The translations under genes and the position numbers were made by a program. The notes below the pieces were generated by a model. It was not told the origin of the DNA. It saw only the letters and a program-made list of their open reading frames with translations, and made no database searches. Source: an uncultured Saprospiraceae bacterium (GTDB taxonomy: Bacteria; Bacteroidota; Bacteroidia; Chitinophagales; Saprospiraceae). Taken from it: a stretch of DNA of 5,673 nt. The stretch is taken from NCBI GenBank assembly GCA_937959095.1, contig CALGLY010000475.1, forward strand, positions 1 through 5,673, in the 5' to 3' direction. Below, in pieces: positions 1 through 5,673 of this stretch; the first letter of the stretch is position 1; each line of letters begins with the position of its first letter.

Positions 1-1359
1 CTAAAAATTTAGTAATCTTAAAATAAATTTATCAAAGCTATCTACTACATATAAAACACCATTTTGATCAATAGTTATTCCCTTAAAATTACCATTACCA
101 ATAGAAGAATTGATATTCAAGGAATTTACTATACCACTAGTCTTGTTAACTACAAAAATTTGCTGCTGTGTAGGATCTGTTATGTATACATTATCACTAT
201 CTATAGTAATACCCAAAGGATCTTTATAATAAATATCTTTGCGACTACTGCCTGAAATTGTTGCTTCAGTCATCATATATTTACCACTATATAGCTGTGG
301 ACGTGGAGCATTAATATCAATTCGTCTAATTACACTATTTCCATTTATATCTTCAGTAAAATATAAATAACTGCTATCTCTACTGAATTCTAAGTGAGCA
401 GGAGAATTTAGTCTAGCAGCACAACTATCACGTTCTAATATTCCTTCTTCTGAACAAGCACCAACGAATAGTTTAACATCGTATTGATTTCCATTAGGTG
501 TTATTTTATGAATAACATGGGCTTGGTGATCTGCTACATAAATCACTTCTTCATTTTGTCTTTCAGTAATTGTTAGACCTGCGGGACGAGAAAAACGAGC
601 ATCTACACCTAAAACTAAATTAATACAATTCGGATTACAACCACGCTCCCTTATTTTCCCTGCAATAACAATATCTTCAACAACTGTATAGTCATAGACA
701 AAATAATTATCTGTGAAACCACTAACGCATCCAAGTATTTTTACCTCAATAGAAGTTATAGCTGATTTTTCTCTTGGTTTTTGAGGGACTTTTATCCTAA
801 GCTCCTCAGAGCTATCAAAATCAACAATTGCAGCTCTTTGATCTTCAAAAAAATACACCTGATAATCGTTAGTATCCTGACTTTCAGAAAAATCACCTGT
901 TATCACTATTTCTTTTCCTATTTTAGCATGAACAGGATTATCATTATTCATAGGATTAGTCACGCTTAGATTGCCTAATGTTTTTGTATAGCATATATCT
1001 ATGGTATTAGTAATAGCATCTACACATAATAATCGTTCTTCTTCAGGTAAGAAAAATTGGATATATATATTGCCCTTAGCTCTATCAATATCCTTGGAGT
1101 GTTCTATTATAATCGTATCATTTTTACAAGAGAGAATATCTTTTTCTTCTACTGGTTTTCCATTGATAAATACTCTATTCTTCTCTATATTGCTACAATC
1201 AAAACTAGAAAAATTGCCTATTGTGATAATTAAATTATCATTTTCCCAAGTCGTTGTATGAACATTAACACATGGTATATCTAACTTGTCCACTTTACAT
1301 TTTGACAATAAAAATAATAGACATATAACTACTAATGGTCGTATGATAGATGTTTTCAT
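1..1359 (-). CDS. Probable exported lipoprotein with TIG-like domains and a C-terminal NHL-type beta-propeller
   Basis: This 452-residue protein is probably exported and lipid-anchored. Residues 1-20 form a signal peptide with a hydrophobic core (about 8-19) followed by Cys21. The lipobox is imperfect, L-S-K-C, with Lys at -1 where Gly, Ala or Ser is usual. Residues about 31-123 and 128-224 look like two beta-sandwich domains; the second resembles TIG/IPT (IGKEIVITGDF, then a NYFVYDYTV end strand). Residues about 253-452 carry NHL-like blades, with repeated patterns such as PAGLTI...VIYVADHQAHVI, PLGITI...VYITDPTQQQIFVV and FKGITI...LYVVDSFDKFI. TIG plus NHL is a known Bacteroidota surface architecture, usually binding rather than catalytic. 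Ten cysteines follow Cys21, including C241/C245, which suggests disulfides. Its ATG overlaps the upstream gene's stop (ATGA), so it is last of the three genes seen and probably translationally coupled. The TAG stop is exactly at the window edge, so nothing downstream can be judged. Its ligand is unknown. Confidence 0.85.
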   Translation of the reverse strand: MKTSIIRPLVVICLLFLLSKCKVDKLDIPCVNVHTTTWENDNLIITIGNFSSFDCSNIEKNRVFINGKPVEEKDILSCKNDTIIIEHSKDIDRAKGNIYIQFFLPEEERLLCVDAITNTIDICYTKTLGNLSVTNPMNNDNPVHAKIGKEIVITGDFSESQDTNDYQVYFFEDQRAAIVDFDSSEELRIKVPQKPREKSAITSIEVKILGCVSGFTDNYFVYDYTVVEDIVIAGKIRERGCNPNCINLVLGVDARFSRPAGLTITERQNEEVIYVADHQAHVIHKITPNGNQYDVKLFVGACSEEGILERDSCAARLNSPAHLEFSRDSSYLYFTEDINGNSVIRRIDINAPRPQLYSGKYMMTEATISGSSRKDIYYKDPLGITIDSDNVYITDPTQQQIFVVNKTSGIVNSLNINSSIGNGNFKGITIDQNGVLYVVDSFDKFILRLLNF

Positions 1360-2531
1360 TTTCGGATTTTATGTCTAAGATGACTATACTTGACACTAGG
1401 TATAAAGAAGTTTACTCCAATTGCACAGGCAGAGACTATCCCAAATCCAATACCCAAATTCCCCCATATTTCCGCCTGCTCTCGACATTCAATTTTTATA
1501 GGATGCTCGCTATATTTATTTTCTAAGCGTTGAAATTGAATACCACTAAAGCCTGCAAATAATACTAGTGCGCCACCAAAGATAAACTTTGGTTGATTAA
1601 TAAGTCGGTTCTTTTTCAATTCTATACGCTTCCCATTATTCGTTTTAATTGGGAATACCTTTGGAATACAATCTTTACGCTTAGTGGAATTAAAATCTTT
1701 GTAAAGCATTATTTCCACAAGTTCGCTTTTTAAATTTTTAGGAGTAAATTCAAAATTATTACCATTAAGTTGATTTTTTTGTCCGTTTTCAGGTCTTAGT
1801 AATCTATTTCCTTTTTCGGGTACTATGATGATTGTTTGCAATTCTTCACTACTTCTTTTTTTATTTTTTTTAGAATTCAAATATGTTTTTATTTTAATAA
1901 TGTCACCTCCTCCTCTATCAGTATGGGGGTACATTAATACATCTCCAATATCTATAGGCTCTGAATAGTCTTTTTTAGCTAGATCTATTGTTAATTCATA
2001 GTTGGTATCTTTATAGTTTTCTTTCTCAAAAAGAAGGATAATTTTACTTCTAATATCACAAGGTTTTATTTCATAAGAAAAAAAACCTTTATTGTTAGTC
2101 TTTTCAGAATAGGTTGTGTGCCGTAGTGAAACATCCACAGCACTCAAGCCTTTATTGTCGGTATCAGTAGCAATAACTTTACCCTCAATTATTATTGGTT
2201 TTGGTGTAAGCTGTTCTGATGCAGTACTCTCGCCATTATTGTTAGGAATATTAATACTCCCTTTAAAAGCTTTATAATTAGCAGCTATAATCTTATAACG
2301 AAAACTAGATCCATGATTGACTTGAGCAAAGTTTGCTGTTAAATCAATTATGTATTCTCCATCATCTGTCATCTCTCTTTTAAGGGATGCTCCACTATAA
2401 TCAAATACTATTTCAGCATGCGTAATGGGTTGTTTAGTACATTCATTCACTACAGTGATACGAATTTGCTGAGCGTACCCAAATACAGGTAACAATAAAA
2501 ATATACCACACAGTAAATAACTATTCTTCAT
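1356..2531 (-). CDS. Exported protein with two carboxypeptidase-regulatory-like domains and a C-terminal membrane hairpin
   Basis: I do not recognise a named family for this 391-residue protein. Residues 1-20 are a clear signal peptide (Lys at 2, hydrophobic core LLCGIFLLLPVFG, probable cut after Y-A before Gln21). Residues about 22-95 and 115-198 look like two beta-sandwich domains of the carboxypeptidase-regulatory type: each has an ancillary-domain-like opening (ITVVNECTKQPITHAEIVF; IEGKVIATDTDNKGLSAVDV) and the second a turn like NNKGFFSYEI. A lysine-rich stretch (about 211-310) follows. Two hydrophobic segments, about 315-332 and 356-376, form a membrane hairpin with a charged loop and a basic tail (HLRHKIRK). 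Most of the chain should therefore lie in the periplasm, anchored at its C-terminus. It starts inside the end of the CHAT gene (11-bp overlap) and ends in an ATGA overlap with the lipoprotein gene. That spacing suggests the three products act together, perhaps with this one as membrane partner or substrate of the CHAT protease. That role is inference. Confidence 0.85.
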   Translation of the reverse strand: MKNSYLLCGIFLLLPVFGYAQQIRITVVNECTKQPITHAEIVFDYSGASLKREMTDDGEYIIDLTANFAQVNHGSSFRYKIIAANYKAFKGSINIPNNNGESTASEQLTPKPIIIEGKVIATDTDNKGLSAVDVSLRHTTYSEKTNNKGFFSYEIKPCDIRSKIILLFEKENYKDTNYELTIDLAKKDYSEPIDIGDVLMYPHTDRGGGDIIKIKTYLNSKKNKKRSSEELQTIIIVPEKGNRLLRPENGQKNQLNGNNFEFTPKNLKSELVEIMLYKDFNSTKRKDCIPKVFPIKTNNGKRIELKKNRLINQPKFIFGGALVLFAGFSGIQFQRLENKYSEHPIKIECREQAEIWGNLGIGFGIVSACAIGVNFFIPSVKYSHLRHKIRK

Positions 2532-3951
2532 CGTTTTTTTTTGTAAGTTTTTCGTTTAATATCCCTAAATCATTTCCTGTACCTCTAGGTAATATTTTTT
2601 GTATGTATCGAGTTTCGTATCCTTTTTTAACAAACTCTATATTTGCTATGCCAACACTATCGATAATAGCACTAAAACGTCCTATTTCATCTGTTTGCGC
2701 CACTTCTTTTCCATTAATTAATACTAGCACGCTTTCCAATTCTTCTCCTCCTGTTTTCTCTACTATACTTCCATAAATAGTATACTTTTTAGGAGGCTTT
2801 ATTTCACTTTCCTTTTCTGTTGTCTTAATTATTGGTGACTTAGGGTTCTCTGTAATTATTCTTGGAGGTTGTAATTCCTTAATCGCCTCTTCTGCCTCTC
2901 TCTTATATCGACTATTAGGATATTTCTCTAAAAAATTTCTATAAGCATCTACTGTGTTCACTTCTCTCGCCTTTTCCCATGCTAATTCCTCAATATTAGC
3001 TTCCGCTTCTATTTTATATTTGCTATCTGGGTATTTTTTCAAAAAATCAGTATATGCTGCTACACTATTAGCTTTCTTTGTTTCAAGCCAAGTAAGTTCT
3101 TGAATAGCTACTATACCTTCTACTCTATATTCACTATCAGGATATTGATTGAAAAAAAACTCATAAGCTTCTATTGTATTTTTGTCGGTTGTTTGTTTCC
3201 ACTTTTGCTGCTCTATTCTATCAAGAACAACAAAATATATCATACCTACTAGAGCCAACGCCACTAAAGCAGCAAGCAAATATTTCCATTGTTTTGGTTT
3301 GACAGGCGGTCTTTCAAACGGTCTCCAGTCCAAGACATCCTGATGCTCTTTAGCAAAAAATAGTCCCCATGCTACACCTTTATCTTTAGGTTTTAGTTTA
3401 AGTCCTCGAATTTCAATAGGTTCTTTATGAATGACAACATCACTATCATATATATTACCACCAGCCGCAAATTTATATGCTGCTTCTATATTTTTACCTT
3501 GAACTAATTGATTGTAAAATCGCTTAGCAAATCGAGAAGCATCTTTATCGTCAACTGCCCTGTTAGTTGCTATCACAGCTTTCACACCATTTTTAAAAAA
3601 ATCATCTATAGCATCGTCTGTAGAACAGGCATTCATAAAAACTAAACGCATATCTTCTTGGAAGCTACATAATATAGCCAACCCTTTCAAGTTTCCATCT
3701 TCTTCACCAACTGTCACAACTCGTTTTTCTTGATTGTTTTTATCAGTCTTTTTTTTGACATGCCCTGCGTAGTGAAGAATTTTATAGTCTATATTATTAG
3801 CTAATTTTTCATCCACCAAATCTTCATTTTTGCTGACCTTCTCAACTTCAATGTTTTGCCGATGCTTACATATGTTGTATATATTGTTTATTTCTTTTTT
3901 AACAGCAGGTAAGGTATTATCTTTACCAATCAGTAAAATCTTATAAGGCAT
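2521..3951 (-). CDS. Transmembrane CHAT caspase-like protease with TPR-like repeats and a carboxypeptidase-regulatory-like domain
   Basis: The N-terminal 200 residues of this 476-residue protein form a CHAT domain, a caspase-like cysteine peptidase fold. The first strand KILLIG is at 4-9, the catalytic His is probably His64 in LHYAGH, and the nucleophile is Cys109 in VFMNACST, followed by AVIATN and the closing strand WGLFFA (195-200). A single membrane helix spans about 223-243. Basic residues precede it (RPPVKPKQWK) and acidic ones follow, predicting the protease in the cytoplasm and the C-terminus in the periplasm. Residues 251-360 are three 37-residue TPR-like repeats; residues about 389-468 are a carboxypeptidase-regulatory-like beta sandwich (YTIYGSIVEKTGG...DEIGRFSAII...FVKKGYETRYI). 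The start is the first available: an in-frame TGA lies at 3967-3969, and the ATG directly precedes the first CHAT strand. The upstream sequence is A-rich without a Shine-Dalgarno motif. It is the first gene of the operon, divergent from a second CHAT gene. Cleavage target and trigger are unknown; a role in defence or cell death is inference from the family. Confidence 0.9.
   Translation of the reverse strand: MPYKILLIGKDNTLPAVKKEINNIYNICKHRQNIEVEKVSKNEDLVDEKLANNIDYKILHYAGHVKKKTDKNNQEKRVVTVGEEDGNLKGLAILCSFQEDMRLVFMNACSTDDAIDDFFKNGVKAVIATNRAVDDKDASRFAKRFYNQLVQGKNIEAAYKFAAGGNIYDSDVVIHKEPIEIRGLKLKPKDKGVAWGLFFAKEHQDVLDWRPFERPPVKPKQWKYLLAALVALALVGMIYFVVLDRIEQQKWKQTTDKNTIEAYEFFFNQYPDSEYRVEGIVAIQELTWLETKKANSVAAYTDFLKKYPDSKYKIEAEANIEELAWEKAREVNTVDAYRNFLEKYPNSRYKREAEEAIKELQPPRIITENPKSPIIKTTEKESEIKPPKKYTIYGSIVEKTGGEELESVLVLINGKEVAQTDEIGRFSAIIDSVGIANIEFVKKGYETRYIQKILPRGTGNDLGILNEKLTKKNDEE
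2534..2542 (-). other. A9 homopolymer at the end of the CHAT gene, a possible slippage site
   Basis: The coding strand reads ACAAAAAAAAACGATGAAG, a run of nine A just before the next gene's ATG. The CHAT gene reads through it as Lys-Lys-Asn and stops 12 bases later. The next gene lies in the +1 frame, with no stop between the run and its ATG. Losing one A (or gaining two) would join the two reading frames into one protein of about 866 residues. Long A runs are known sites of polymerase slippage. Whether slippage is used here is unknown, and the good signal peptide of the next gene argues that it is normally made separately. Confidence 0.4.
2872..3201 (-). repeat. Three 37-residue TPR-like repeats inside the transmembrane CHAT protein
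   Basis: Residues 251-287, 288-324 and 325-360 repeat the pattern W, then A-Y, F, YP(D/N)S, Y and a closing (I)xEL. The anchor Trp residues are at 251, 288 and 325, and the A-Y pairs end at Tyr263, Tyr300 and Tyr337, so the period is exactly 37. Examples are AYTDFLKKYPDSKYKIEAEA and AYRNFLEKYPNSRYKREAEE. The pattern is that of the TPR-like helical repeats often found behind caspase-like domains in Bacteroidota. The second and third copies resemble each other most; the first is more diverged. They are predicted to lie on the periplasmic side, where they would serve as a protein-binding stalk. Confidence 0.8.
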
Positions 3952-4023
3952 ACTTTGTTTTTCTATTCAAAAATGGATTATAAAAACAACCTGGGAAACT
4001 GATGGACAAGGCATTAAGCCCTC

Positions 4024-4055
4024 CAAAAATACCGTAAAAACACCAAACAAGCAAA
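4024..4055 (-). promoter_or_regulatory. Candidate Bacteroidota promoter for the three-gene operon
   Basis: Read on the minus strand, TTTG at 4055-4052 is the -33 element and TATTTTTG at 4031-4024 is the -7 element, matching TAnnTTTG at every fixed position. The spacer is 20 nt from the TTG to the -7 element. Transcription would begin near 4018, leaving a leader of about 65 nt before the CHAT start at 3951. The two downstream genes overlap their predecessors and need no promoter of their own. The match is by eye only. Confidence 0.6.
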
Positions 4056-4094
4056 TAATCACATAAAACAAGGAGGCTACCACTCGAAAACATC

Positions 4095-4125
4095 TTGTTA
4101 AATTTACAAAAAAAACATACCTTTG
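4095..4125 (+). promoter_or_regulatory. Candidate Bacteroidota promoter for the plus-strand CHAT gene
   Basis: TTG at 4095-4097 serves as the -33 element and TACCTTTG at 4118-4125 as the -7 element, matching TAnnTTTG at every fixed position, with a 20-nt spacer. Transcription would start near 4130, leaving a leader of about 40 nt before the ATG at 4171. It stands back to back with the minus-strand promoter: 39 bp separate the two -33 elements. I see no strong palindrome in that central segment. Confidence 0.65.
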
Positions 4126-4140
4126 CAGTAGTCACAAAGG
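4120..4140. repeat. Inverted repeat overlapping the -7 element of the plus-strand promoter
   Basis: CCTTTG at 4120-4125 and CAAAGG at 4135-4140 are perfect 6-bp inverted copies separated by 9 nt. The left arm lies within the -7 element, and the predicted transcription start falls in the loop. It could be an operator where a dimeric repressor would block the polymerase. A 6-bp repeat in AT-rich DNA can arise by chance, so this is a suggestion. Confidence 0.3.
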
Positions 4141-4170
4141 ATTAATTTTACGAGAAAGCCAAATCTGTAA

Positions 4171-5673
4171 ATGAAACTACTCTTTCTAAGTTTTGCAAAC
4201 CAAAAGGATGCAATGCTTCCTTCTTTACAAAAGGAAGCAGACAGCATCTATGAAACATTATCTCGACGACAGCTCCAGCAACATTACTTATTGCATCGAG
4301 AGAGTCATGTCACGAGTGATAAAATCGCACACTACCTCACGGTCTATCGAAATCATATCCATACCTTTTTGTTCAGTGGACACGCGGGGCACGACCAACT
4401 CTTATTAGAAGATGGAGAAGCCCGTGCAGAAGGGATTGCCGAACTCTTAGGACAATGTCCGCAGCTAAAATTGGTGATTCTAAATGGCTGCTCTACCAAG
4501 TGGCAAGTAGAACGTCTATTGGAAGTAGGAGTACCAGTAGTGATAGCTACAAGTGCGCCTGTTGGAGATGAAACCGCTTGCGAATTTTCAGAACAATTTT
4601 TTCTTGCTTTAAATGAACAAGCGAGTATTGATGAATCATTTGATTTAGCCATTGCTGCGGTGCTTGCTTCAAAGAAAGTAACGTACCAACGCGGATTGGT
4701 AACAAAAAAAGGCGACAAGAACGAGCCATTATGGGGCATCTATTATAAAGAAGATAACAAAGATGCTTTAAACGAAAAATTGCCTATTCATAAAATTATA
4801 AAAACACCAGAAAATTATCAGGTAAATCAATCTCTTACAGAATCTTTATGGAAAAGCTTGCTTCCCTATAGTTGTAGAATACAACAAATGCAACAAATGG
4901 CTGAAGAGAAGGAATGGGATATAACAGATGGGGATAAACAAGTTCAGATTTTAAATGCCTTGCCGCGACCAGTTGGAGAACATCTCCGAAAATTGATAGC
5001 CCCTGTAGACTCGGAACAAGATGGCTATGATAAAGTCGGGTATAAGCGTTTGAGACAAATAGCAATGAGCTTTAGCACAACCTTGGAATTTATCACTTAT
5101 GTATTACTATCAGAAGTATGGCAAGCCGTTTTAGAACAAGACGGAATGAACTTGCCTCAAGTATTATTGCAAGACATCCAACAGTATATTCATTTAGATG
5201 ATAACGAAAAAAGTACGTATGATTTTTCAAAGCTTATCATAGCATTAGATAAAAACCTACAACGAAACAAAGTAGAATATCTAGTAGAAGAATTAAAAAA
5301 TATACGGGCTACTTTTGAGGTAAATGAAGCCTTTAAAGGTGCAATCCTGTCTATGAATATTCTGCGAAAAGACCTAGAAGAAGACAGTATAAATACTTAC
5401 GAAATAGAAACGCGTTGTATAGAAGCAGAAGATAACTTAACCGATATTTTTAAAGAGTTAGGTTATCTCTCTAAATACACCTTAGCTGCCGTTAAAAACA
5501 TTGATGTACTGCGATATAGACATATCAAGGATACGGGATATAATCACACTATCGTAAAGCTGATGCGGGTCTTTGGTAAGTTAGAAGAAGAATATTTGGT
5601 TATAAATCGTTCCTTATTCAATCGCTCTGTTTTGTTGATAAAGGATTCGAAAGACGATGATAACAACAAGCAC
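4171..5673 (+). CDS. CHAT caspase-like protease with a long unassigned C-terminal region (3' end outside the window)
   Basis: This frame is open for 501 codons to the final base, so the C-terminus is missing. Residues 2-192 form a CHAT domain: first strand KLLFLS (2-7), catalytic His probably His71 in LFSGHAGH, the LLLEDGEARAEG segment, nucleophile Cys107 in VILNGCST, then VVIATS and the closing strand WGIYY. There is no signal peptide or membrane helix, so it should be cytoplasmic. Residues about 218-430 are mostly helical (ILNALPRPVGEHLRKLIAP, then helices around 296-322, 351-380 and 386-428). Residues about 432-490 turn more mixed (VKNIDVLRYRH, LLIKD). I cannot name this part; it may be a sensor or adaptor domain, since CHAT proteases usually carry their specificity in the attached region. 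The ATG is preceded directly by an in-frame TAA and begins the first strand, so the start is firm. It is divergent from the transmembrane CHAT operon. The early coding region is richer in G+C than the operon opposite (34 of 60 bases at 4381-4440, against 14 of 60 at 61-120). Confidence 0.9.
   Translation, partial: MKLLFLSFANQKDAMLPSLQKEADSIYETLSRRQLQQHYLLHRESHVTSDKIAHYLTVYRNHIHTFLFSGHAGHDQLLLEDGEARAEGIAELLGQCPQLKLVILNGCSTKWQVERLLEVGVPVVIATSAPVGDETACEFSEQFFLALNEQASIDESFDLAIAAVLASKKVTYQRGLVTKKGDKNEPLWGIYYKEDNKDALNEKLPIHKIIKTPENYQVNQSLTESLWKSLLPYSCRIQQMQQMAEEKEWDITDGDKQVQILNALPRPVGEHLRKLIAPVDSEQDGYDKVGYKRLRQIAMSFSTTLEFITYVLLSEVWQAVLEQDGMNLPQVLLQDIQQYIHLDDNEKSTYDFSKLIIALDKNLQRNKVEYLVEELKNIRATFEVNEAFKGAILSMNILRKDLEEDSINTYEIETRCIEAEDNLTDIFKELGYLSKYTLAAVKNIDVLRYRHIKDTGYNHTIVKLMRVFGKLEEEYLVINRSLFNRSVLLIKDSKDDDNNKH
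4207..4248 (+). promoter_or_regulatory. Strong potential RNA hairpin in the first codons of the plus-strand CHAT gene
   Basis: TGCTTCCTT at 4214-4222 pairs perfectly with AAGGAAGCA at 4231-4239 around an 8-nt loop. Outside an internal loop of 2 and 4 nt, GATGC at 4207-4211 pairs with GCATC at 4244-4248. That makes 14 pairs in codons 13-26 of the gene. No T run follows, so it is not a normal intrinsic terminator. It might slow early translation or affect RNA stability, or merely reflect codon choice in the first CHAT helix. Confidence 0.4.
4882..4899 (+). repeat. Perfect 9-bp tandem duplication in the plus-strand CHAT gene
   Basis: CAACAAATG occurs twice in direct succession, in frame, encoding Gln-Gln-Met at residues 238-240 and 241-243. 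It falls in a helical stretch shortly after the CHAT domain. It looks like a small slippage duplication that keeps the frame and probably does little. Confidence 0.7.

Noticed and set aside
64..1261. Three short plus-strand frames (64-255, 781-969, 1001-1261) opposite the TIG/NHL gene
   Set aside because: They lie antisense to a well-supported gene and have no domain signature and no plausible start context. They are shadows.
2872..3201. The 111-bp periodic segment as a DNA-level repeat or mobile remnant
   Set aside because: The periodicity is in the protein pattern. The copies differ considerably at the DNA level, as expected for old TPR-like repeats.
3941..4135. A 64-codon minus-strand frame just upstream of the transmembrane CHAT gene, overlapping it by 11 bp
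   Set aside because: It would start well upstream of the predicted operon promoter (4024-4055), so its start codon would not be on the main transcript. Its composition is low-complexity and Cys/Phe-rich, and it resembles no domain. It looks like chance reading of the promoter gap.
4214..4239. The 9-bp hairpin as an intrinsic terminator or attenuator
   Set aside because: No T run follows the stem, and it lies inside a coding frame that continues for almost 500 codons.
4193..4408. A 71-codon plus-strand frame overlapping the start of the CHAT gene
   Set aside because: It lies in another frame of the CHAT gene, whose frame carries the conserved motifs.
4353..4739. A 128-codon minus-strand frame opposite the plus-strand CHAT domain
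   Set aside because: The plus strand encodes a clear CHAT domain with catalytic motifs over the same bases, and the antisense protein has no recognisable features.

Overview
The window looks like accessory DNA from a Bacteroidota genome. The evidence is AT-rich sequence, start codons preceded by A-rich stretches instead of Shine-Dalgarno motifs, two matches to the Bacteroidota promoter consensus (TTG, about 20 nt, TAnnTTTG), and domain types common in that phylum: exported carboxypeptidase-regulatory-like beta-sandwich domains, a TIG plus NHL-propeller lipoprotein, and 37-residue helical repeats behind a caspase-like domain. A gliding or multicellular lineage such as Saprospiria or Cytophagales would fit, but no marker gene is present to prove it.

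Layout. On the minus strand, three genes read leftward as one tight operon. The first (2521-3951) encodes a CHAT caspase-like protease joined through one membrane helix to three TPR-like repeats and a beta-sandwich domain. The second (1356-2531) overlaps it by 11 bp and encodes an exported protein with two beta-sandwich domains and a C-terminal membrane hairpin. The third (1-1359) overlaps by an ATGA junction and encodes a probable lipoprotein with TIG-like domains and a C-terminal beta-propeller. On the plus strand, a second CHAT protein begins at 4171 and stays open for 501 codons to the last base, so it is truncated by the window edge. The 219-bp gap (3952-4170) carries back-to-back promoter candidates, one for each direction, with the same 20-nt spacer.

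How the genes may work together (inference). The operon would place a cytoplasmic His/Cys protease on a transmembrane stalk, an exported membrane-anchored partner beside it, and an envelope or surface lipoprotein as a likely sensing or binding element. The divergent gene adds a soluble second CHAT protease with an unassigned, mostly helical C-terminal part. CHAT proteases in prokaryotes are repeatedly tied to conflict and programmed-death systems, so a two-protease envelope-to-cytoplasm signalling module is the most interesting reading. No nuclease, cyclase, pore or other toxin effector is visible here. I see no RNA genes, CRISPR, insertion sequences or phage genes.
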